Below are positions 1 through 6,178 of a DNA stretch of 9,603 nucleotides, piece after piece. The translations under genes and the position numbers were made by a program. The stretch comes from an uncultured Clostridia bacterium (GTDB lineage Bacteria > Bacillota_A > Clostridia > Oscillospirales > Oscillospiraceae): contig CAMVGI010000027.1 of NCBI GenBank assembly GCA_947166955.1, positions 1 through 9,603 of the forward strand, given 5' to 3'. Position 1 is the stretch's first letter, and every line of letters begins with the position of its first letter. The notes below the pieces were generated by a model. It was not told where the DNA came from. It saw nothing but the letters and a program-made list of their open reading frames with translations, and did not search any database.

Positions 1-896
1 AAAACATGTACGGCGACGGAGATGTTGAAGTAGCCTCAACGAACGGCTATACGGCTTATATTCCGCTGTCTCAGCCGCTTCCGCCGGGAACTTACACGAT
101 GAGTGTCCTTGTTACTACCGAATCTCCGCTCAATAAGGCGAAAATCGTACTGTTTGCTACAGCAGTCTCAACCGACAGTGTTGCGACCTGGACAATCAAT
201 GCTAACACAGGACAAAGACAGAGCAGCACGTTCACCATCACACGAGCAGCAAACTACATCCGATTCCACTCAGCGGTGAATGGCAGCGATATGGCAGGGT
301 ACGGAGCGGAGTTTAAGAATTTGCAGATTGAAGTCGGAAGCACGGCTACCGATTATGAAGCGCGCAACGCAAAAACGCCGCTCACGATTTCCTTTGGCAG
401 CGCAGGAGATGTGTACGGTGGAACGCTCAACGTGACTACGGGCGAGCTTACTGTGACGCACGGGGTCAAAATATTCGACGGAACGCAGGACTTTCATATC
501 GCGTTTAACGCCGAAGGGAAGATTCCCTGCTTTACGGGAACCTCGGATTTCATGGGCGATGCCGATATCACTGCTGATGCGAAGTGTTCGCTGCTCGTTC
601 CTGCCAACATAGCCTCCACTTCCACCGATTTTGGATTCCAGCTGTATGAATCGAGCGGGGAGAAGAACTTTAAGTTTCGGTTCGAGGATATGCCCGACAG
701 CAGGGCGGGCATGAGGGCGCTCGCAAAAGAGTGGTACGACGCGGGAACGCCGCTTGTAATACTGTACAAGCTTGCGGAGCCTGTGACGTATCAACTTGAC
801 CCGAACACAGTAAAAACCCTTCTCGGAACAAACACGATATGCGCCGACACGGGCGACGTGAGTGTGACGTATCGCGCAGTACCTAGCCTTGGCTGA
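1..896 (+). CDS. Phage tail / receptor-binding structural protein, C-terminal part (5' end outside window)
   Basis: The frame is open from the first bases to a TGA at 894-896. The ATG at 6 has no room for a visible ribosome binding site and no upstream stop, so the gene almost certainly begins before the window. Counting from that ATG, 296 residues are visible. Residues about 25-118 look like a beta-sandwich, carbohydrate-binding-type module: a PLPPGTYTMSV strand, then NLQIEVGSTATDYEA, a phrase common at the end of such modules in phage tail proteins. Residues about 125-290 form a second beta-rich domain with VYGGTLNVTTGELTV and a terminal EPVTYQLDPNTVKTLLGTN segment. Both are typical of the C-termini of tail/baseplate minor proteins in Bacillota phages. 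The likely role is host-surface recognition at the tail tip. It lies 14 bases before the amidase, the usual place for a last tail gene. Tail origin is fairly sure; the exact component is not. Confidence 0.75.
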   Translation, partial: NMYGDGDVEVASTNGYTAYIPLSQPLPPGTYTMSVLVTTESPLNKAKIVLFATAVSTDSVATWTINANTGQRQSSTFTITRAANYIRFHSAVNGSDMAGYGAEFKNLQIEVGSTATDYEARNAKTPLTISFGSAGDVYGGTLNVTTGELTVTHGVKIFDGTQDFHIAFNAEGKIPCFTGTSDFMGDADITADAKCSLLVPANIASTSTDFGFQLYESSGEKNFKFRFEDMPDSRAGMRALAKEWYDAGTPLVILYKLAEPVTYQLDPNTVKTLLGTNTICADTGDVSVTYRAVPSLG

Positions 897-910
897 CGGG
901 AGGGGTTTAA

Positions 911-1549
911 ATGGAATACGAAATCATCAAATGGCATATGCCTAAACGCATCAACAATCCGCTTACGGCGATAAAGCCGGAGGGGATAATCCTGCACTAT
1001 GTTGGCAACCCCGGCACGTCGGCGTGGGCGAACGCGAACTACTTCCACCACGTTGACAAGGCCGTGAGCGCGAACTACGTCGTGGACGACGACCACATTT
1101 ATGAGATAATTCCGCCCGACCGCAAAAGCTACGGCACGTCCAACAGCTACTACAATACGCACTTTGTGCAGATAGAGATGTGCCACAAAGACAACACGGG
1201 CTACATCTCTGAGGCAACGCTGAAGAATGTCGTGTGGCTGTGCAAAAAGCTGATAGCGCAGTACGGCTGCGACAAGGTAATACGTCATTACGACGTTACG
1301 GGCAAGATATGCCCGAAGTGGTATGTGGAACATCCAGAAGACTGGGACAAACTTAAGAGACGAATACTTACGAAGGAGGCGGTCACGATGGACAACATTC
1401 CGTCCGAATGGGCAAAAGACGCCGTTGATTGGGCGACCGACAACGACATTATAAAAGGAGACGCGTTCGGCGATCTGAGGCTCAGAGACGCGGTAACGAG
1501 GGAGGAACTGCTCGTTATCCTTTTCCGCGCGCTCTCCATACATCCGTAA
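911..1549 (+). CDS. Endolysin: N-acetylmuramoyl-L-alanine amidase (amidase_2 type) with C-terminal SLH-like domain
   Basis: This 212-aa protein should cleave the amide bond between N-acetylmuramic acid and L-alanine in peptidoglycan. Residues about 8-150 are an amidase_2 (T7 lysozyme-like) domain. H29 (ILHYVG), H126 (RHYDVTG) and C134 (KICPKW) fit the three Zn ligands. The 8-residue H126-C134 spacing and K132 two residues before the Cys match T7 lysozyme H122, C130 and K128. Y56 in SANYVV is the probable catalytic-tyrosine equivalent. Residues about 161-210 read as one SLH-like repeat (WAKDAVDWA, IIKGD, VTREEL), probably for wall binding. The start is supported by GGGAGG at 898-903. A second strong ribosome binding site before M160 suggests a separate short product (see the internal-start entries). 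The stop shares one base with the next ATG. No signal peptide or membrane segment is visible, so export would need a holin, and none is obvious here. It could also be virion-associated, since virion-like genes follow. Confidence 0.9.
   Translation: MEYEIIKWHMPKRINNPLTAIKPEGIILHYVGNPGTSAWANANYFHHVDKAVSANYVVDDDHIYEIIPPDRKSYGTSNSYYNTHFVQIEMCHKDNTGYISEATLKNVVWLCKKLIAQYGCDKVIRHYDVTGKICPKWYVEHPEDWDKLKRRILTKEAVTMDNIPSEWAKDAVDWATDNDIIKGDAFGDLRLRDAVTREELLVILFRALSIHP
1373..1390 (+). promoter_or_regulatory. Internal ribosome binding site and ATG inside the endolysin gene
   Basis: AAGGAGG at 1373-1379 is followed by an 8-base spacer and an ATG at 1388-1390 in the same frame as the amidase (codon 160). 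This is at least as good as the gene's own start site. It falls exactly at the boundary between the catalytic and SLH-like domains. Internal starts that make a free wall-binding domain are established for several Gram-positive phage endolysins. Use of this one is inferred from sequence only. Confidence 0.65.
1388..1549 (+). CDS. Probable alternative short product: free SLH-like wall-binding domain of the endolysin
   Basis: Translation from the internal ATG would give a 53-residue protein, MDNIPSEWAKDAV to the normal endolysin C-terminus. It would hold the whole SLH-like repeat (WAKDAVDWA, IIKGD, VTREELLVILFRAL) and none of the amidase domain. In endolysins known to use an internal start, the free domain assembles with the full-length enzyme and improves wall binding; a similar role here is inference. 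The alternative is that AAGGAGG is a chance result of Lys-Glu-Ala codons in the interdomain linker. Confidence 0.45.
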   Translation: MDNIPSEWAKDAVDWATDNDIIKGDAFGDLRLRDAVTREELLVILFRALSIHP

Positions 1550-1926
1550 TGTTCCGATATTATAACCCCAACACCTGCGGAGCGCGTGCTATCGATTGTA
1601 CTGTACGCGCTCTGTGTGTGTCTTGTGGCCTGTTCTGGGACGATGCGTATTGGCGTTTATGCGATATGGGTTTCGAGATGTGCAATATGCCGTCCTCTAA
1701 CGCGGTATGGGGCGCGTTGCTCAAGGAAGAGGGCTTTGTACCAGCGGCTCTTCCTCGCGACTTGCCGTATGACTACACACTGTGGGACTTTTGCAGGGAC
1801 AACCCTCGCGGGGTCTTCGTAGTGGCGTTGAACGGGCACGTCGTGACCGTATTGAACGGATATTACTACGACACGTGGGACAGCGGCGGGGAGTACCCGC
1901 TTTATTACTTTTATAAGGAGAGATAA
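1549..1926 (+). CDS. Papain/C39-like cysteine-protease-like phage protein
   Basis: This is a 125-aa protein. The reading frame is open further upstream, but the sensible start is the ATG at 1549, which overlaps the endolysin stop as TAATG. It has no good ribosome binding site of its own, so translation probably depends on ribosomes finishing the endolysin. A Cys, His and Asp sit in papain-like order: C17 in AIDCTVRAL, H97 in LNGHVVTV, and D108 or D111 in YYDTWDSG. The opening YNPNTCGARA, the SSNAVWGALL segment and the C-terminal YYDTWDSG are recognisable from a small family common in phages of gut Bacillota. The fold suggests a cysteine peptidase or transglutaminase-like enzyme, but substrate and activity are unknown. 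It could process a virion protein or cut peptidoglycan stem peptides alongside the amidase. It is Cys-rich (C10, C17, C23, C26, C38, C45, C82), and no signal peptide is seen. Confidence 0.72.
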   Translation: MFRYYNPNTCGARAIDCTVRALCVSCGLFWDDAYWRLCDMGFEMCNMPSSNAVWGALLKEEGFVPAALPRDLPYDYTLWDFCRDNPRGVFVVALNGHVVTVLNGYYYDTWDSGGEYPLYYFYKER

Positions 1927-1928
1927 CA

Positions 1929-2288
1929 ATGGCTTTTTATAATCCCTACAACATCGGGGGCTGGTCACCGTATCAGCAGACCGCGCCTGTGCAGCAGGGC
2001 GGCGTTATCCCTGTCAGAAGTGAGGCCGACGCGAGGAACTACCCCGTCGCGCCCGGCAACAGCATTCTGTTCAAGGATGAGAACGCCCCGTACATCTACG
2101 TCAAGACGATGGGCTTTTCGCAGTTCGACTCTCCTTCATTTGAGAAGTATCGCCTCCAGAAGGAGGAGCCTTCCCCCGCGCAGGGCGACGCTTACGCCAT
2201 GAAAAGCGAACTTGCCATGCTCGCTGCGAAGATAAACGAGATGGATGGCGCGCTCAAGGCGCTGAAGGGAGGCGCGGAAAATGAATAA
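1929..2288 (+). CDS. Conserved phage protein of unknown function (119 aa)
   Basis: The protein starts at an ATG 8 bases after AAGGAG (1915-1920), two bases beyond the previous stop. The N-terminal 25 residues are Tyr/Gln/Pro-rich (MAFYNPYNIGGWSPYQQ) and probably disordered. Residues about 26-77 form the conserved-looking core (IPVRSEADARNYPVAPGNS, ENAPYIYVKTMGFSQFD, FEKYRL), which reads like a small beta-rich domain. Residues about 88-113 are a helix likely to form a coiled coil (MKSELAMLAAKINEMDGALK). I recognise the core as recurrent beside phage structural and lysis genes in Bacillota but know of no function. Its stop lies 8 bases inside the next gene. A small virion or assembly protein is the best guess. 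Confidence 0.75.
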   Translation: MAFYNPYNIGGWSPYQQTAPVQQGGVIPVRSEADARNYPVAPGNSILFKDENAPYIYVKTMGFSQFDSPSFEKYRLQKEEPSPAQGDAYAMKSELAMLAAKINEMDGALKALKGGAENE

Positions 2289-2487
2289 TATGGCTCCGCT
2301 GATGGGGCAGCTTCAAAAGGCCATGCAGAACCCGGCGGCGTTCGCGTCGCAGTGCCTCGGACGCAGCGTAAGCGATCCGAACGAAGTGATCCAGCAGCTT
2401 ATGAATACAGGCAGACTTACTCAAGCGCAGTACAACCGCGCCCTTCGGACGCGGTTTTTAATTTATCAGAAAGGAAGATGTGAATGA
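2281..2487 (+). CDS. Small phage protein of unknown function (68 aa)
   Basis: The ATG at 2281 is 8 bases after AAGGGAGG (2265-2272), inside the end of the 119-aa gene. Its TGA overlaps the next ATG as ATGA. The protein is mostly helical and soluble, with MNNMAPLMGQLQKAMQNPAAF, a VSDPNEVIQQLMNTGRLTQAQYNRA helix pair, and a basic C-terminus (RALRTRFLIYQKGRCE). No membrane segment or catalytic motif is visible. Tight overlap on both sides indicates translational coupling with the neighbouring small proteins, so the products probably act together. Function is not recognised. Confidence 0.7.
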   Translation: MNNMAPLMGQLQKAMQNPAAFASQCLGRSVSDPNEVIQQLMNTGRLTQAQYNRALRTRFLIYQKGRCE

Positions 2488-3236
2488 TGGGCGACAACAA
2501 CATGACTCCCGCTGACGTTGCGGCGGTAATGGGCAACAGAGGCTACGGCTACGGAGGTTACGGCGACGGCTTCGGTTTCGGCGGCGGCTCGTGGCTTATA
2601 GCGATCCTTGCGCTGTTAATGTTCGGCGGCTACGGCGGCGGCTTCGGCATGGGCGGCATGGGCGGCGGTATGCCGTGGCTTATGGCCGGACAGCAGAACC
2701 TCGGTGCGCAGATGAACAGCGGCTTTGACAACGCGGCCGTAATGGGCCAGCTCGGCGGCATCCAGAACGCCATTACCGGCGGCTTCGGCTCTCAGGAGGT
2801 GGCTGCCTGCAACAGGGCTATGGACTCCCTCGCAGCGCAGTACACGAACCAGATAGCGGAGCTTCAGAGGAGTTTTGCGGCTCAGACCGACGTAGGCAAC
2901 AGACTCGACAGCATCGCAATGTCCCTTCAGAACTGCTGCTGCGAAAACAGAGCCGCAACGGCAGACTTAAAGTATACCGTGGCTACCGAGGCTTGCGCAG
3001 ATCGCGCCGCAGTAACGGCAGCGCTCACTGCGGTAACCCAGCAGATGAACGCGGGCTTCCAGTCTATCCTTACGCAGATGAGCTCCGACAAGCTCGACGC
3101 GAAGAACGAGAAGATCGCGGAGCTTCAGCAGCAGATTTACATGAAGGACCTCGCCGCTTCTCAGATAGCGCAGACCGCACAGCTTGAGAACTTTATCCGC
3201 GCAAACGCTCCCGCAGCCGCAGCGACTGCGGGCTGA
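2484..3236 (+). CDS. Gly-rich, single-membrane-segment phage protein with CCC motif (250 aa), unknown function
   Basis: Two consecutive ATGs (2484 and 2487) follow AAGGAAG at 2471-2477; either could be the start. Residues 19-35 are Gly/Tyr/Phe-rich. Residues 36-47 (SWLIAILALLMF) plus flanking glycines form one hydrophobic segment, followed by a Gly/Met stretch to about residue 66. From about 100 to 235 the protein is helical and Gln/Ala-rich, with coiled-coil character (SLAAQYTNQIAELQRSF, KNEKIAELQQQIYMKDL). Cysteines are C109, the cluster C151-C153 in NCCCENRA, and C171. The tail is Ala-rich and ends in AAAATAG. It is the only clear membrane-type protein in the window. A holin, virion membrane or DNA-delivery role is possible, but its length, soluble helical C-terminal part and Cys cluster do not match a classic holin. 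I recall similar proteins with NCCCENR in Bacillota phages, without a known function. Confidence 0.75.
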   Translation: MMGDNNMTPADVAAVMGNRGYGYGGYGDGFGFGGGSWLIAILALLMFGGYGGGFGMGGMGGGMPWLMAGQQNLGAQMNSGFDNAAVMGQLGGIQNAITGGFGSQEVAACNRAMDSLAAQYTNQIAELQRSFAAQTDVGNRLDSIAMSLQNCCCENRAATADLKYTVATEACADRAAVTAALTAVTQQMNAGFQSILTQMSSDKLDAKNEKIAELQQQIYMKDLAASQIAQTAQLENFIRANAPAAAATAG

Positions 3237-3252
3237 ACGGGGGTGACGCGAG

Positions 3253-3660
3253 GTGCAGAACATATGTAAGCTTTATGACCGCCTGTGCAAAACCATGAGC
3301 GAGTTTGAGCATAGCTACCCCAACTTTACGGACAGTGAGACCGAGCTGAGATATCTCGACACCCTTGCCCACGCCACAAAGAACGTGGGCAAGGTCATCG
3401 CTATGGAAATGGAGGCGGAACGGGAGACGGGCGGCTACGCGAATCGCGGCAGCTACGCTGGCGGAAGCTACGCCGGACGTATGTCCAAGCGCGGCTTTGC
3501 GGGCGGCTCCAACGGCGGGGCAAGCTATCGGATGAGCCGCATGGGCTATTCGCGTCACGGCGACGTGAGAGACGAGCTTATACGGCTCATGAGCAAGACC
3601 AACGACGATCGAGAAATACAGGCGATTGAGGCGGCCATCGAGCAGATAGAGCGACAGTAA
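3253..3660 (+). CDS. Conserved phage protein of unknown function with Gly/Ser/Tyr-rich centre (135 aa)
   Basis: The preferred start is a GTG at 3253, 16 bases after the previous stop and preceded by GGGGGTG at 3239-3245. The next in-frame ATG (codon 15, 3295) has no comparable site, and starting there would remove the first helix. Residues 1-58 are helical (ICKLYDRLCKTM, TELRYLDTLAHATKNVGKVI). Residues 60-101 are a low-complexity linker rich in Gly, Ser, Tyr, Arg and Met, including the repeat GSYAGGSYAG. Residues 102-135 form a charged helical end (DVRDELIRLMSK, EIQAIEAAIEQIER). This helix-linker-helix layout suggests an adaptor or scaffold-like small protein. No enzymatic motif is seen. It is the last gene before the intrinsic terminator. 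Confidence 0.75.
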   Translation: MQNICKLYDRLCKTMSEFEHSYPNFTDSETELRYLDTLAHATKNVGKVIAMEMEAERETGGYANRGSYAGGSYAGRMSKRGFAGGSNGGASYRMSRMGYSRHGDVRDELIRLMSKTNDDREIQAIEAAIEQIERQ

Positions 3661-3664
3661 TGAG

Positions 3665-3690
3665 AGAGCCGGAGCAATCCGGCTCTTTTT
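3665..3690 (+). terminator. Rho-independent terminator
   Basis: AGAGCCGGA (3665-3673) pairs with TCCGGCTCT (3678-3686) across a GCAA (GNRA) tetraloop. The 9-bp GC-rich stem runs straight into TTTTT (3686-3690), then CTCT. The hairpin begins a few bases after the 135-aa gene's TAA. It should end the transcript carrying the tail-tip, endolysin and small-protein genes. The next ribosome binding site starts about 10 bases after the T-run. Confidence 0.88.
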
Positions 3691-3699
3691 CTCTATAGT

Positions 3700-3706
3700 A
3701 GGAGGA
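3700..3706 (+). promoter_or_regulatory. Strong ribosome binding site of the 83-aa gene
   Basis: AGGAGGA lies just before ATTATGG, giving a 3-base gap to the ATG at 3710 when counted from the full AGGAGGA, or 5 from AGGAG. It sits directly downstream of the terminator, leaving no space for a conventional -35/-10 promoter in between. Confidence 0.6.
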
Positions 3707-3709
3707 ATT

Positions 3710-3961
3710 ATGGAAAACAGAAGAGATATGCGGTTCTTCGACTTCGGCAACCGCTTTCCCGACGTGGGAACTAACGAGGAGATAATGACCTATCTGCGCG
3801 AACTGAAGAGCCAGCTTAATATGTGGCAGGAGAAGCTCCTTGCTACAACGGACGCGCTTACGCTCAAGACGGTGTCGCTGGAAGACGGCGCGACCGCGCT
3901 TAACAACAAGCTTAAAGCTCTCGAAGACCGCGTGGCTGCCCTTGAGGAGAGTGATGAGTAA
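3710..3961 (+). CDS. Small coiled-coil phage protein (83 aa)
   Basis: First gene after the terminator. The N-terminal 20 residues are basic and aromatic (MENRRDMRFFDFGNRFPDVG). Residues about 22-46 (NEEIMTYLRELKSQLNMWQEKLL) and 62-80 (TALNNKLKALEDRVAALEE) are strongly heptad-patterned, so an oligomeric coiled coil is likely. Its TAA shares a base with the next ATG (TAATG), so it is probably translated in step with the 733-aa structural protein. Small coiled-coil proteins at this position can be virion accessory or assembly factors, but nothing here identifies the function. No cysteines or catalytic motifs are present. Confidence 0.75.
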   Translation: MENRRDMRFFDFGNRFPDVGTNEEIMTYLRELKSQLNMWQEKLLATTDALTLKTVSLEDGATALNNKLKALEDRVAALEESDE

Positions 3962-6162
3962 TGACGACGTTACCTAAGCTGCCGTACACCGACAACGGCA
4001 CTAAGACGCGCGTTACCGCCTTTACGGGCATAACCAAGATAGGCGACGGCGCATTATACGACGGACTTAATATGTGCTCGGATTACTATCCCAACATTGC
4101 GACGCGCAAGGGCTTTGCAAAGGTGGCGTTGGAAAGTGCGCTTGACTTTGACGTGAAGGCGGCGACTATGCTCGCGGACGGCAGCGGCATTGTGTTTATC
4201 GGTGAAAGCAAGGCCTGCACATACTCCTACGGGGCGGGGGCAGACAGCGTCGTGGAATGGCCGTCCGCAATAACCGTGGAGCCGTCTTCTGTCGTTACGT
4301 TCATAAGGACGGCAACGATGGCAAGCTCGCTGCGGTATATTCGCTACGAGTACAAGTACTACATTACGCTCATCGCGTCGGCAAAAGCGGTATTCGTTAA
4401 AGAAGTGAGGACTACGGTAAACACATCGAACGGTGAAACGTCGGAAGAGACTCTGAATTACGCGAAGTTGCTCGGCGAAGAGAAGGTATACACGGCAGAG
4501 TCGCCTCGCAGTTCTTGGCAGAGCCTGAGTACGGTACTCGGCAACGTGGATATAACTGCGTCGGAGTTGCCTCCTCCGCTCACGCCGATTACCGTAAACA
4601 GCAGACCGATATACCCGTCTTCGGAGCAGACCGTGCTGTCAGCGCCGGACGACGACTTCGGCGCTATGCTCGTCCCCGGTCTTTACATGACAATCAAAAA
4701 GACAGACAACAGCACGGGAGAAAAGACAACGACAGCCGGACTTGTCGCAGACGCGTTCTTTATAGACGAAGACGACCCGGCACAGTCGCCGACGTATCTA
4801 ACTGTGACGGAAACCTCCGGGGGAGTAACTGAGGAGACCTCACAGGCGTATCACAGTGCGGTTCTTCTTAACAACGCCGCATTTGAACTGGACAGCGTTG
4901 AACAGGAGTGGTACTCCCCTTATAAGTACTTCCCATCCTCTCCGAGCCCCTATGTGGACGTGGATCACCACGGCGCGGAATATGCGATATCGTATGACAT
5001 ACCAGACGGTATACGCGGCGCATTTATAAGCGGCAACCGAATGTGGGTCTACGACGAGCATTCAATATACGCGAGTGCGCTGGGGCAATTTGAGCTGTTC
5101 ACCGTAGACGGTACGGACAACGGCGGCTGGAGCGTCACGCTGCCGGGGACGAAGCTTATCACGGGCGGCATAGAGTACGGCGGCAGGCCCGTATTCTTCA
5201 CCGAGGACAGTATCATCACCGTTTACGGCGGATACCCGTCGGCATTCTCAACGCGCATGGATGACGCATGGGGCGTAGAGTACGGCTCGGAGCAGAGCCT
5301 TCAGCTTTGCGCCGGGAGTCTTTACTACCTCTCCAAGGCAGGCGTTATGCGCTACAGCGGCAATGTCCCGGTCTGCATATCCAATGACCTTACACGTTAC
5401 CAGCTTAACAACGGGCGCGCCGGAGCAGATGGGCGGCACTACTACCTTTACGCCGAGAACCTTGCGCGAGATGGCGACAGCGTGACCACAGAGGCTTTTA
5501 TTTACGTCTGGGATGTAATACGTCAGTCGTGGCATAAGTGGCAGTACACCGGAGCCTGCGGCTGGAATGACAGCATATCAGCAGGCGAGACGCTTATTAC
5601 GAGTCCGATATTTACTTACGTCAAGTATGAGCCGGAGGACGTAAGCCATGTGCTTTTCGTAAACGGCACGGACAAGGGCGTGTACGCAGTCCCGTCGTAC
5701 GATCGGCAGAAGCTTATCCCCGGAGCGATAATAAGAGACGGCTATTTTGGGTATAATGATAGTAGGCGATGGGACATCCGGCTCGGACGTTTTTATATGA
5801 ACACGACCAACATGAAGATACTCAAGGGCGTACATCTCCGGGCGCGGCTCCTTAGTCAGCCCCGATGCAAGCCCGACGGCGGGCAGGACAGGGCTGCGAG
5901 GTTTTACGTCCGAATCTGCTACGACGACGCAAACGCGGCTCTCGACGAATATCCGATTGACGTTAAGACGGGTTTTGAAGAGATACACACCGAGAATCAG
6001 CCGCAGGATTCGTCTGTGGCGGGCGAAATCTACGCGGAGAGGAATATCTATATCCCCATCCAAAACCGCCGTTACGAGTCGTTCTGGCTCGATATAAGCG
6101 GACGCGAACGCTGGGAGTTCAGCGGGCTCGCGTTCGAGTACGAAGCTTCCGGCAGAACATAA
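3961..6162 (+). CDS. Phage structural protein, beta-propeller-like; probable neck/tail-nozzle component
   Basis: This is a 733-aa protein. It starts at the ATG overlapping the preceding stop, with GAGGAG at 3944-3949. The opening has the pattern DGLNMCSDYYPNIATRKGFAKV (residues about 34-55), familiar from phage virion proteins that begin with an N-S-yP-L-tR-G type motif. The middle and C-terminal parts are beta-rich with propeller-blade-like repeats: GNRMWVYDEHSIYASALG (about 359-376), GGRPVFFTEDSIITVYG (about 406-423), SLYYLSKAGVMRYSGNVPV (about 454-472) and YVWDVIRQSWHKWQY (about 515-530). The last segment (FWLDISGRERWEFSGLAFEY) resembles an end-strand closure. P22 gp10 and the T7 gp12 nozzle are propeller-type tail proteins of short-tailed phages, and this gene's position before ejection-type proteins fits such a role. 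Residues about 145-330 are more variable, with Ser/Thr-rich loops that may be an insertion. Virion identity is likely; the precise position in the virion is inferred. Confidence 0.72.
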   Translation: MTTLPKLPYTDNGTKTRVTAFTGITKIGDGALYDGLNMCSDYYPNIATRKGFAKVALESALDFDVKAATMLADGSGIVFIGESKACTYSYGAGADSVVEWPSAITVEPSSVVTFIRTATMASSLRYIRYEYKYYITLIASAKAVFVKEVRTTVNTSNGETSEETLNYAKLLGEEKVYTAESPRSSWQSLSTVLGNVDITASELPPPLTPITVNSRPIYPSSEQTVLSAPDDDFGAMLVPGLYMTIKKTDNSTGEKTTTAGLVADAFFIDEDDPAQSPTYLTVTETSGGVTEETSQAYHSAVLLNNAAFELDSVEQEWYSPYKYFPSSPSPYVDVDHHGAEYAISYDIPDGIRGAFISGNRMWVYDEHSIYASALGQFELFTVDGTDNGGWSVTLPGTKLITGGIEYGGRPVFFTEDSIITVYGGYPSAFSTRMDDAWGVEYGSEQSLQLCAGSLYYLSKAGVMRYSGNVPVCISNDLTRYQLNNGRAGADGRHYYLYAENLARDGDSVTTEAFIYVWDVIRQSWHKWQYTGACGWNDSISAGETLITSPIFTYVKYEPEDVSHVLFVNGTDKGVYAVPSYDRQKLIPGAIIRDGYFGYNDSRRWDIRLGRFYMNTTNMKILKGVHLRARLLSQPRCKPDGGQDRAARFYVRICYDDANAALDEYPIDVKTGFEEIHTENQPQDSSVAGEIYAERNIYIPIQNRRYESFWLDISGRERWEFSGLAFEYEASGRT

Positions 6163-6178
6163 GAAAGGAGCGGATACT

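Noticed and set aside
270..794. 174-aa and 91-aa minus-strand frames opposite the tail gene
   Set aside because: They overlap a well-supported beta-rich tail protein, have Arg-rich shadow composition, and no ribosome binding site.
791..1543. 250-aa open frame on the minus strand opposite the endolysin
   Set aside because: It lies wholly antisense to a gene with clear catalytic residues, its composition is Val/Arg-rich as expected for a shadow of GC-biased codons, and no ribosome binding site or known domain is seen.
1429..1548. Upstream extension of the cysteine-protease-like gene to an ATG at 1429
   Set aside because: The extra 40 residues are Arg-rich shadow sequence overlapping the endolysin's SLH-like domain. 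The TAATG start at 1549 gives the family-typical N-terminus.
3664..3690. Terminator hairpin as part of a riboswitch or attenuator leader
   Set aside because: Only a single simple stem with a T-run is present; no alternative pairing, leader peptide or aptamer-like structure was found around it.
3694..3699. TATAGT as a -10 promoter element after the terminator
   Set aside because: The matching -35 position falls in the hairpin loop with no resemblance to TTGACA, and transcription would begin within or after the ribosome binding site.
5578..6063. 161-aa open frame on the minus strand opposite the 733-aa gene
   Set aside because: It is antisense to a confident structural gene, with no plausible start site or domain; a product of codon bias.
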